Below, piece by piece: positions 31,721-39,749 of a stretch of DNA of 64,000 nucleotides. How positions within the stretch are numbered: the stretch's first letter is position 1; each line of letters begins with the position of its first letter. Under the pieces are notes generated by a model, which was not told the origin of the DNA, made no database searches, and worked only from the letters and a program-made list of their open reading frames with translations. The translations under genes and the position numbers were made by a program. The DNA lies in NCBI RefSeq assembly GCF_029846255.1, contig NZ_JARVWQ010000002.1:62001-126000 (forward strand), in the 5' to 3' direction. Origin of the DNA: Amnibacterium sp. CER49. Lineage in GTDB: Bacteria; Actinomycetota; Actinomycetes; Actinomycetales; Microbacteriaceae.

Positions 31721-32364
31721 ACGAAGACCCGACCATCCGTGTGCTCGTCGCCGACGACCACGCCGGTCTGCGGCGCCGCGTCGCCGACGTGCTCGTGGCC
31801 GGCGGCCTCGAGGTCGTCGGCGAGGCGGCCTCCGCGGATGCCGCCGTCGAGGCCGCGGAGCGGCTGAAGCCCGACGTGGCGCTGCTCGACATCCACATGC
31901 CGGGAAGCGGCATCCAGGCCGCTCGCCGGATCAGCGAATCGCTGCCCGACACGGTCGTCGTCATGCTGACGCAGTCCGAGGACGACGCCGACCTGTTCGA
32001 CTCGCTCCGCGCGGGTGCCGCCGGCTACGTGCTGAAGGCGGGCAACGCCGCGGCGCTCCCGGCCGCCCTCCGCCGCGCGGTCGGCGGTGAGGCGGCGATC
32101 GCGCCGTCGCTCGTCACCCGCGTGCTCGGCGAGTTCCGCAACCCGAAGCAGGGCCTCTTCGCCCGCCGGTCGCCCGCCGGCGCGAAGCTGAGCGCCCGCG
32201 AGTGGGAGATCATGTCGATGCTCGCTGACGGCCGCTCCACCGACGAGGTGGCGAAGACGCTGTTCGTCTCGCCGACCACGGTGCGCGTGCACGTCTCGAC
32301 GGTGCTGCGGAAGCTGCAGGTGAAGGACCGCGCGAGCGCGATCCAGCTGCTGAAGACGTCCTAG
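31717..32364 (+). CDS. NarL/LuxR-family response regulator
   Basis: A 215-residue regulator. The receiver domain (about 7-125) has the acidic pair ADDH, phosphoacceptor D58 in DVALLDIHMPGSG, the switch Thr in MLTQSED and the lysine in YVLKAG. The C-terminal LuxR-type helix-turn-helix spans about 152-213 (LSAREWEIMSMLADGRS, VSPTTVRVHVSTVLRKL). Coupled to the kinase upstream and ended by a strong terminator. It borders the pilus and surface island and is one candidate for its regulator, but nothing in the sequence proves that. Confidence 0.93.
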   Translation: MNEDPTIRVLVADDHAGLRRRVADVLVAGGLEVVGEAASADAAVEAAERLKPDVALLDIHMPGSGIQAARRISESLPDTVVVMLTQSEDDADLFDSLRAGAAGYVLKAGNAAALPAALRRAVGGEAAIAPSLVTRVLGEFRNPKQGLFARRSPAGAKLSAREWEIMSMLADGRSTDEVAKTLFVSPTTVRVHVSTVLRKLQVKDRASAIQLLKTS

Positions 32365-32378
32365 TCGTTCCGACTGCC

Positions 32379-32420
32379 GAAGGCGCGGCGGGCATCATGC
32401 CCGGCCGCGCCTTCGTCGTT
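32379..32420 (+). terminator. Terminator of the two-component operon
   Basis: Arms GAAGGCGCGGC and GCCGCGCCTTC pair perfectly, continued by GGGC/GCCC around loop ATCAT with one bulged G, then GTCGTT. It is 15 bases after the stop. Confidence 0.8.
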
Positions 32421-32479
32421 CGGGCCGAGCGGGGGCCCCGTCAGTCTCCCGGAGCCTCACACCCCCGCGGATCTGCAAA

Positions 32480-32517
32480 GGGCGCGGCCGGCTGAACGCC
32501 GGGCCGCGCCCTCGTCG
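32480..32517 (+). terminator. Second tandem terminator-like hairpin
   Basis: Arms GGGCGCGGCC and GGCCGCGCCC with inner GGC/GCC around TGAAC, then TCGTCGT. It closely copies the hairpin 101 bases upstream, including the bulged G and five-base loop, but no gene lies between them. Confidence 0.6.
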
Positions 32518-32550
32518 TGGTGCCGGTCCCGCTCGGGCCGGCCGTTCTGC

Positions 32551-32850
32551 TCAGCAGGCGGGTACCGCTCCCACGCCCGCCATGGCGGTGAGGTCGGCGC
32601 CGAGCGCAGCCGCCTCCTCGAGGCTGTGCTCCCGCTCAGCGATGAGGACGAACGGGCCGTCGGTCTCGCCCGTCTCGGGGTCCCGCGACATGCAGAGTCG
32701 CGCTGTGACGCCGTCCGCGAGCTGCAGGGGAGCGCCGAGGTGCAGCCAGTCCTCCTCGCCGTCCTGGGTGCCGTGGGGGACGACGCACCACGGCGGGCAG
32801 CTCTGCGACGCCGGGCAGTCGGTCGTCGAGGGTGAGATCTGGTGGTTCAT
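32551..32850 (-). CDS. DUF6907-like CPxWC...H protein
   Basis: A 99-residue cytosolic protein with CPPWCVVPHG at residues 18-27, the short Cys-Cys-His signature of the actinobacterial DUF6907 family, and the usual C-terminal helix where Ala-rich residues follow SLEEAAALGADLTA. The middle (LQLADGVTARLCMSRDPETG) is the beta-sheet part. Function unknown in the family; zinc binding is possible. It is convergent with the two-component operon, with two hairpins between. Confidence 0.65.
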   Translation of the reverse strand: MNHQISPSTTDCPASQSCPPWCVVPHGTQDGEEDWLHLGAPLQLADGVTARLCMSRDPETGETDGPFVLIAEREHSLEEAAALGADLTAMAGVGAVPAC

Positions 32851-32950
32851 CGTCGGGCGTGCTTCCTGTGTCGTGGTGATGCTGGGGGAGGGGGTACGGG
32901 ACGGGGCCCCGCTCGAGGAGCGGGACCCCGTCGCCGTGCGACTGGCGCGG

Positions 32951-35900
32951 TTACTTGAGACCGATGGTCACCGTGTAGACCTGCCCGTCATCGAACTTGA
33001 CGCCCGCGCTGTACCAGTAGCCGCTCGTGCTCGGGGTCTTCCAGTTGTACTGGTACTGCGGACCCGTCGCGTCGTAGCTGAAGGCGCTGCCGCTGTCGGC
33101 CGTCGCCGTCGGCGCCGTGTCGTTCACCGGCACGTTCATCGTCGTCTGCTGCTTCGGCGTGAGCCACTCGGGAGCTGTGACCGCCTTCACGACCTGGCCG
33201 GCCGCGTTCTTCAGCTGCAGCTTCATCGGGATGGTGCTGCCGGCCTTGAACACGCTCGTCGACGTGCCGACCTGGTGGGCCGTGTCGTTGACGGGCTGGA
33301 GGAAGCCGTCCCAGCGGTACTTCACCGTGTAGGTGCCGGTGAGCGTGGTGATGTTGCCCACGTTGTCGGTCGCCGTCGCCGTATAGGTGAAGGTCCCGAC
33401 ACCGCTGGCGTTGCCGCCGGTGACGTTCACCGTGCAGGAGCTGAGACCGGAGCCGGCGTCCGTCGCAGCGCAGGTCCGTGCAGGAACGGCACCAAGGGTG
33501 TAGATGCCGCCATCCTTGACGCTGACCGCTCCCATCGTCGGTGCGGTGGTGTCGACCTTCACGAGGACGTCAACACTCGCGGTGTTGCCGGCCGCGTCGG
33601 TCACGGTGCCCGTGATCGTGGTCTTCCCGTTCGCGGTCACCGGGGTCGGGGTCGTGCAGCTCGCGACGCCAGACAGTGCGTCGGCGCACTTGAACGTCAC
33701 AGTGACGCCCTTGCTGTACCAGCCGTCCGCGTTCGGGGTGCTGATGCTCGTAACCGTCGCTGAGATGGTCGGCTTGGTCGTGTCGATCTTCACCGTCGCG
33801 GTGTCGGTCGCGCTGACGTTGCCGGCGTTGTCGGTGGCCGTGCCGGACAGCGTGGTGCCGTTCGCGTCGGTCTGGGCCGAGACGGTGACCGGAGCGGTCA
33901 CGGAATCGATACCCGAGCCGCGGTGGTCGTCACCAGTGAAGGTGACCGAGACCGGCTTGTTCGTCCAGCCGCCCTCGGTGTAGCTGCCCGTGGTGTGGCT
34001 CACCGTCGGCGGGGTCTGGTCGATGTTGACCATGAGCGCCTTGTTGCTGGCGGTGTTGCCGGCGACGTCGCTCACGGAGGCGGTGACACTGGTCTGGCCG
34101 TCCGCGGTGATCGTCTGGTCTCCGGGGCAGGTGCCGGTGGGGATGCCGGAGAGGTCGTCCGAGCAGGTGAATGAGACGGTGACCGGGCCGGTGTAGTAGC
34201 CGTTGTTCCCCATTCGGCCGCTCGTGACCTTGGCCGTGATCGTCGGCGCGGCCTGGTCGAGCTTGACCGTCACGGACTCGGCGCTGCTATTGCCCGCCCT
34301 GTCCGTGACCGTGCCGCGCACGACTGTGCCGTCGGTCGTCGACGAGTCCTGAGAGACCGTGACGTCCGGGGTCGTCGTGTCGACGCCCGAGGTCGCGTCG
34401 ATGCCGGTGAACATCACCGTGACCGGGGAGTTATACCAGCCAGCGGCGTTCGGGGCGCTCGACATCGTGTGACCGGTGGTCGGAGCGACCGTGTCGATGT
34501 TCACGCCACTGACCGTCGTCGAGCCGGTGTTCCCGGCGACGTCGTCGACGGTGCGGGTGGTACTGTTCGCGCCCTCCGTGCTCATCGTCGCGTCATCGGG
34601 GCAGCCCGTCTTCGCGATGCCCGACAGGGCGTCGGAGCAGGTGAAGTGGGCCTTCACCGGGGTGGTCCACCAGCCGTTGGTCCCCTGCGTACCGATGAGA
34701 TCCGAGGTGATCGTGGGCGCGGTGTGGTCGAGCTTCACGATGGCCTTGTCGGTGCCGGTGTTGCCGGCGACATCCGTCGACGAGCCGTTCACCACGAGAC
34801 CGTCGACGGCTGTCTCGTTCTTCTGGATCCACGGAGCGGTGAGGCTGCTCGCGACGAGACCGGAGCCGTTCGCGTCGTCGGTGGCGCTGAAGGTAACGGT
34901 GGTGTCGTCCTTCGTCCAGCCGTCGGCATTCGGCGTCGGGCTGATCGTGTGGGTGACAGCCGGGGCGATCGTGTCCCACTTCAGGTGCGCCGTGTTCGGC
35001 TGCTCGGCATTGCCGGCGTTGTCGACCGCCCAGTACGTGAGCGTTCCCGTCCCGGAACCGTTCAACGGAACCTCGACTGTCGCACTGTCGCCGGCGACAA
35101 CCTGCTCGGCCCCGTCGTTCACCGAGTAGCGGATTTCCTTCACACCGGACAGGTTCTCCTGGTCCTTCGCGCCGACGTTCACCTGCACCGACGAGCCGTT
35201 GGAGCCGTTGCACCAGCCGTCGTTCGCGAAGCACCCGAGCGAGGCCGTCGACACGGGGGCCGTGCCGTCGATGTTCACCTTCGGCGTCGTGATGCCGGGC
35301 GTCGTGTTGCCGGCCTTGTCGGTCGCGTCGGAGCTCGGCTTGGACTGGCCCGCGCCGTCGCCCGAGATGGTGTCGCTGGTCGGGCAGCCGGCCACGCCGG
35401 AGCCGGCGCTGCCGTCCGCAAGCTGCGGGTCAGTGCAGGTGTAGTCGAACGTCACGGCGTGGTTGTACCAACCGGCACCATTCGGGTCGGTGGTCGCCTT
35501 AGCGCTGATGGTCGGGCCCGTCATGTCGATGTTGATACCGCTGACCGAAGCCGCGTCACTCGTGTTGCCGGCGGCGTCCTTCACGGTCTGGGCGCCGGTG
35601 GTGAAGCCGGTGCCCTCCGTGTCGAAGGTCACGTCACTGGGCCGCGTGGTCTTGTCGATGCCGGACAGCGCGTCCGCGGCGCTCCAAGTCACCGTCACTG
35701 GCGAGTTGTACCAGCCGGCCGCGTTCGCGGCGTCGACGACCGGGATCAGCGTCGGCTTCGTGGAGTCGATGCTGATGTCGCTGATCGTGTAGCCACCGGC
35801 GGTGACGTTGCCGGCGGCGTCCGTCGCCGTGTCGCTCGTAATCGACTGGTTCGCGGCGTCGCTCGAGAGCACCTGGTCTGCCGGGCAGCTCGCGACGCCG

Positions 35901-38900
35901 GACAGATCGTCCGTGCAGGAGTAGTGCATCTTGACCGAGCTGCGGTACCAGCCAGCCGAGTTCGGCTTCGTGGTCGGTGCACCCGAGATGGTGGGCGCGA
36001 GGCGGTCGATCTTCAGGTGCTGCACCGCGACGGCGTCGCTCTCGTTACCCGCGAGGTCCTTGACCGTCACCGGGCCCGTGCCGACGTCCGTGCCGGAGGC
36101 CGTGATGGTCGTCGGGGCCTGGATCGAGCTCGGGTCGACACCGGAGAGCGTGTCATCGCCGGTCCAGGTCACGACGACGTCGCCGTGGTACCAACCTGCT
36201 GCGTTCGGCGCCTCCGAGAGGAGATAGCCCGCGACCGGCTTGGTCATGTCGACGTTGATGCCCGAGACCTTCGCGCTCGCGGTGTTCCCGGCCTTGTCGC
36301 TCGCGGAGCCGCTCACGGACTGGGCCTTGCCCTCGGACAGCGTCGTGCTGTCAGCGCAGGTCTGCACGCCGGAGAGAGCGTCGGCGCAGGTGAAGTGCAC
36401 CGTCACGGGTGCGCTGTACCAGTGATTGCTGTTCGGGTCGGAGGTGGCGCCACCGGAGATCGACGGTGCGGTGCGGTCGATCCTCAGGCCGTAGAGACCA
36501 GGCGCACTGGCGTTGCCGGCCTTGTCCTGGATCGGCGCCGAAGTCGCGGTGAGCGAGTCGCCCTCACCGGTCACCGTCGTGTCGGCCGGCTGCGTGCTCG
36601 AGTCGATGCCCGAGAGGCCGTCGTCGCCCTGCCACTTCACGGTGACGTCGGAGTTGTACCAGCCGTTCGCGTTGGGCTGGGTGGCCGGGACGCCGGTCAG
36701 CGTCGGGGCCGTCTTGTCGAGGTTGATGCCGCCGACCTTGACGGAGCTGTGGTTGCCTGCGTTGTCGAAGGCGTCGCCCGTCACGGACTGGTCCGCGCCC
36801 TCGTTGGTGACGACCGCGTCCGGGCTGCAGCCGGCGACGCCGGTGACGATGGCGGACTTGATGCCCGAGGTGACGTCGTTGCAGGTGAAGTGCACGGTGA
36901 CCGGCTGCTTGTACCAGCCGTTGCCGTTCGGGGTCGCCGTTGCGGCGCCGGTGATGGTCGGCGCTGTCGCGTCGACGGCGAGCGCCTTCGTCTGCGACCG
37001 CTCGACGTTGCCGGCCAGGTCGACGCTCCAGTAGGTCACGGTGTGCTGGCCGTCGGAGAGGTTCGCGGTGAAGGGGTCGCCGTAGGTGTTCGTGTCGCCC
37101 GCGTCGATGCGGTAGTAGATCTTCGCCACGCCGGAAGCGCCGTCCGTCGCCGAGAGGGCGAAGGGGATGCCGTTCGTGACGAACCAACCGCTGTCGGGCA
37201 CCATCGGGTCGGTGATCGAGGTGACCGGCGCGGTGGTGTCGACCCGCAGCGTCAGCGGCGTGCCGGACTGCTCGACGTTGCCCGCCACGTCGACGCTCCA
37301 GAATCGGATCGCGTGGGTGCCCTCGGTGCTGAAGGAGAAGGCACCCGAGTAGGTCGCGGCGTCGCCGTCGTCGACCGAGTAGTAGGTGTGGGCGATGCCG
37401 GACAGGTTGTCCACCGCGTTCAGCGTGACCTTGACGGGCGCGCCGTACCAGCCGTTGGCGTTCGCGGCGGGCACGTCGGCCGTGGTGGTCGGGGCTCCGC
37501 GGTCGATCTGGATACCGCTGATGGTCTTCGTGGTCGTGTTACCGGCCAGGTCGGTGCAGGTCGCCGAGGCGGACAGGTTGCTGCCCTCGCCCGTCACGAC
37601 GCTGTCGGCAGGCTGGGTCGGCACGCCGGAGAGGGCGTCGGTGCAGGTCCAGTGAACGGTGACGTCCCCGGTGTGCCAGCCGTCGCTCACGCTGCCGGTG
37701 AGGATCGGCGCCGTCTTGTCGATGTTGACGTGGCTGACGCCGGCGCTGCCGGTGTTGCCGGCGACGTCGGTCGCGGAACCGGTGGCGGACTGGTCCGCGC
37801 CCTCGACGAGCACCTTCGCGGGGGAGGTGGATGCGACGCCGGAGAGCGCGTCGGTCGCGCTGTAGGAGATCGTGACGTCGCGGTTGTACCAGCCGTTGTC
37901 GTTCGCGGGGCCGTCGGCCTTCGCGGTGACGACCGGCGCGGTCGTGTCGATGCGGACGTTCGCGCTGTCGGTGGCGGAGTTGCCCGCGTTGTCGGTCGCG
38001 GTGCCGGTGACCGTGTAGCTGCCCTCGGTGGACTTCGTGACGGGCGGCGAGCAGCTCGCGACCCCCGAGCCCTGGTCGACGCAGCTGAACGTCACGGTGA
38101 CGGCCTGGTTCGTCCAGGCGCCGTCCTTGTAGCTGAGCGGGGTGAAGGCGTGCGCGATCGTCGGGGCGGTCCGGTCGATCTTCACGTGCGCGGTGTTCGC
38201 CGTCTCGACGTTGCCGGCCATGTCCGTGCTGAAGAAGCTGATGACATGGTCGCCCTCGGAGGAGAGCGCGAAGCTCGTGCCCCGCTGCAGCGCACCGCCG
38301 TCGATCGAGTAGTTGGTGAAGTCGACGCCCGAAAGGCCGTCGTTCGGGGTCAGGGTGACGGTCACGCTGCTGCTGTTCGTCCAGCTGTTCGACGTCCCCG
38401 AGACGCTCGTGGTCGGCGCCGTGCGGTCGATCTTGACGGCGCCGCTGGTCGCTGTGGTGCTGACGCCCGCGCCGTTCGTCACGGTCCGGCTCGCGGTGAC
38501 CGCGGAGCCCTCAGCGGTGATCGTCGAGTCGGCGGGCGCGGTCGGGATGCCGGACTCCGGGTCCTTTGCGGTCCACTGGACGACGACGTCGTTCCGGTAC
38601 CAGCCGTTCGCGTTCGGCGACACCGCGACTGCGGACGTCAGCGTCGGCGCCGTCGTGTCGACCTTGAGCGCACCCGAGGTCGCCGTCGTGGTGTTGCCGG
38701 CGTTGTCGATGGCGGTACCGGTGACGGTGCCGCTCGAGGTGATCGTCTTCGAGTCGCCGCTCGTGCCGTCGGCGAGACAGCTCGCGATGAGGGACAGGGC
38801 GTCGGAGCAGGTGAACTTCACGGTGGTGGCGCTCGTGTACCAACCGTTGCTCCCCGCGGTGCCGGTGATCGAGGGTGTGATGGTCGGCGCGACCTGATCG

Positions 38901-39631
38901 AGCTTGACGGTGGCCGACTGCGTCGTCGAGTTCCCGAGGTTGTCCGCAACGGTGATGCTCTTCGTCGACGTGCCGTCGGTGCTGACCGTGGTCTTCGCCG
39001 GAGCGGAGGAGACGCCGGATCCCCCGTCGGTCGCGGACCAGACGATGTCGGTGCTGGCCTTCGTCCAGCCGGCGGTGTTCGCGGCGGGGCTCAGCGTGTA
39101 CCCGACCACGGGTCCCGTGTTGTCGACGGTGTAGGCCGGGGTTGAGGTTGCGCCACCAGTGGTGCAGGCGGTGACCTTATTGTTCGCAGCGCTCGAAATG
39201 GCGACGTAGACGCTCTGTACGCCGTCGGCGCCCGCCGGGCTCTTCGTGACACCTGGGAACGTCCAGGTCTTGGGCGTACCGGCCGATCCGGGCGTCCCCG
39301 TTTGGATGCCGAGCAGCGTCGCGTTTCCGGTGCTCGAGGTGCTCACGCTGACGCATCCCGCGTCGCCCGACGTCGTCACAGTCAGGTTCAGGAACACCCC
39401 ACTCTTCGCGAAGAACGCGCCGCCGGTGGCCGTGTAGGTGCCGGCAGTCCCGTTCTGGCCGCTGTACACCGCGCTGGCGATCGTGGGGTTGTTGTTGACC
39501 GCGAACGCCGGCGTCACCTGCAAACCGCTCACCACGAGGGCGAGGGTCGCGGTGGCGCTGACGGCGAGGCGGCGGCTCGAACGCAGCTTCAGCGCGCGGA
39601 CGAGACGGGGGAGACGCAGAGGGGTACGCAT
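32951..39631 (-). CDS. Giant secreted multi-Ig-like surface protein
   Basis: A 2,226-residue exported protein. A long signal peptide ends after VTPAFA (residue 44). A unique N-terminal domain runs to about 170. Then 24 tandem Ig-like modules of about 75-90 residues follow, each built as (V/I)D-x-x-AP at the start, NGWY, a hydrophobic V-x-V/F strand, D(A)LSG and DxAGN near the end. The C-terminal 110 residues (YRWDGFLQPVNDTAHQVG, STIPMKLQLK) resemble the PxKF-type terminal domain. There is no LPxTG sorting signal or C-terminal anchor, so attachment is likely non-covalent. Eleven modules carry a Cys pair and tend to alternate with Cys-free ones. Probably an adhesin or surface stalk; the ligand is unknown. 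Confidence 0.88.
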   Translation of the reverse strand: MRTPLRLPRLVRALKLRSSRRLAVSATATLALVVSGLQVTPAFAVNNNPTIASAVYSGQNGTAGTYTATGGAFFAKSGVFLNLTVTTSGDAGCVSVSTSSTGNATLLGIQTGTPGSAGTPKTWTFPGVTKSPAGADGVQSVYVAISSAANNKVTACTTGGATSTPAYTVDNTGPVVGYTLSPAANTAGWTKASTDIVWSATDGGSGVSSAPAKTTVSTDGTSTKSITVADNLGNSTTQSATVKLDQVAPTITPSITGTAGSNGWYTSATTVKFTCSDALSLIASCLADGTSGDSKTITSSGTVTGTAIDNAGNTTTATSGALKVDTTAPTLTSAVAVSPNANGWYRNDVVVQWTAKDPESGIPTAPADSTITAEGSAVTASRTVTNGAGVSTTATSGAVKIDRTAPTTSVSGTSNSWTNSSSVTVTLTPNDGLSGVDFTNYSIDGGALQRGTSFALSSEGDHVISFFSTDMAGNVETANTAHVKIDRTAPTIAHAFTPLSYKDGAWTNQAVTVTFSCVDQGSGVASCSPPVTKSTEGSYTVTGTATDNAGNSATDSANVRIDTTAPVVTAKADGPANDNGWYNRDVTISYSATDALSGVASTSPAKVLVEGADQSATGSATDVAGNTGSAGVSHVNIDKTAPILTGSVSDGWHTGDVTVHWTCTDALSGVPTQPADSVVTGEGSNLSASATCTDLAGNTTTKTISGIQIDRGAPTTTADVPAANANGWYGAPVKVTLNAVDNLSGIAHTYYSVDDGDAATYSGAFSFSTEGTHAIRFWSVDVAGNVEQSGTPLTLRVDTTAPVTSITDPMVPDSGWFVTNGIPFALSATDGASGVAKIYYRIDAGDTNTYGDPFTANLSDGQHTVTYWSVDLAGNVERSQTKALAVDATAPTITGAATATPNGNGWYKQPVTVHFTCNDVTSGIKSAIVTGVAGCSPDAVVTNEGADQSVTGDAFDNAGNHSSVKVGGINLDKTAPTLTGVPATQPNANGWYNSDVTVKWQGDDGLSGIDSSTQPADTTVTGEGDSLTATSAPIQDKAGNASAPGLYGLRIDRTAPSISGGATSDPNSNHWYSAPVTVHFTCADALSGVQTCADSTTLSEGKAQSVSGSASDKAGNTASAKVSGINVDMTKPVAGYLLSEAPNAAGWYHGDVVVTWTGDDTLSGVDPSSIQAPTTITASGTDVGTGPVTVKDLAGNESDAVAVQHLKIDRLAPTISGAPTTKPNSAGWYRSSVKMHYSCTDDLSGVASCPADQVLSSDAANQSITSDTATDAAGNVTAGGYTISDISIDSTKPTLIPVVDAANAAGWYNSPVTVTWSAADALSGIDKTTRPSDVTFDTEGTGFTTGAQTVKDAAGNTSDAASVSGINIDMTGPTISAKATTDPNGAGWYNHAVTFDYTCTDPQLADGSAGSGVAGCPTSDTISGDGAGQSKPSSDATDKAGNTTPGITTPKVNIDGTAPVSTASLGCFANDGWCNGSNGSSVQVNVGAKDQENLSGVKEIRYSVNDGAEQVVAGDSATVEVPLNGSGTGTLTYWAVDNAGNAEQPNTAHLKWDTIAPAVTHTISPTPNADGWTKDDTTVTFSATDDANGSGLVASSLTAPWIQKNETAVDGLVVNGSSTDVAGNTGTDKAIVKLDHTAPTITSDLIGTQGTNGWWTTPVKAHFTCSDALSGIAKTGCPDDATMSTEGANSTTRTVDDVAGNTGSTTVSGVNIDTVAPTTGHTMSSAPNAAGWYNSPVTVMFTGIDATSGVDTTTPDVTVSQDSSTTDGTVVRGTVTDRAGNSSAESVTVKLDQAAPTITAKVTSGRMGNNGYYTGPVTVSFTCSDDLSGIPTGTCPGDQTITADGQTSVTASVSDVAGNTASNKALMVNIDQTPPTVSHTTGSYTEGGWTNKPVSVTFTGDDHRGSGIDSVTAPVTVSAQTDANGTTLSGTATDNAGNVSATDTATVKIDTTKPTISATVTSISTPNADGWYSKGVTVTFKCADALSGVASCTTPTPVTANGKTTITGTVTDAAGNTASVDVLVKVDTTAPTMGAVSVKDGGIYTLGAVPARTCAATDAGSGLSSCTVNVTGGNASGVGTFTYTATATDNVGNITTLTGTYTVKYRWDGFLQPVNDTAHQVGTSTSVFKAGSTIPMKLQLKNAAGQVVKAVTAPEWLTPKQQTTMNVPVNDTAPTATADSGSAFSYDATGPQYQYNWKTPSTSGYWYSAGVKFDDGQVYTVTIGLK

Positions 39632-39678
39632 GGGGATCCTTGGGTGAGGACGCAGAGGGCTGGGGAGGGCCCGGATCG

Positions 39679-39684
39679 ACGCTA
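39679..39684 (-). promoter_or_regulatory. -10 box of the Ig-like surface protein gene
   Basis: Minus-strand TAGCGT, 30 bases downstream of the GTTCAG palindrome. Predicted start near 39672, leader of about 40 nt with AAGGATC before the ATG. Confidence 0.5.
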
Positions 39685-39714
39685 CGGGCTGAAGGGCGGC
39701 TGAGACAGGCTCCT

Positions 39715-39730
39715 GTTCAGGGGTCTGAAC
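39715..39730 (-). promoter_or_regulatory. Surface-regulon motif a, upstream of Ig-like protein
   Basis: Perfect six-base arms GTTCAG and CTGAAC around four bases. Centre about 50 bases upstream of the predicted transcription start of the minus-strand Ig-like gene. Confidence 0.6.
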
Positions 39731-39749
39731 ATTCGCGACCGTCCCGGAT

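Noticed and set aside
34469-39145. A 1,558-codon open frame on the + strand
   Set aside because: It is antisense to the Ig-like array. Its length comes from repeated, biased sequence, and its product is a V/R/G/D-rich shadow with no family motif.
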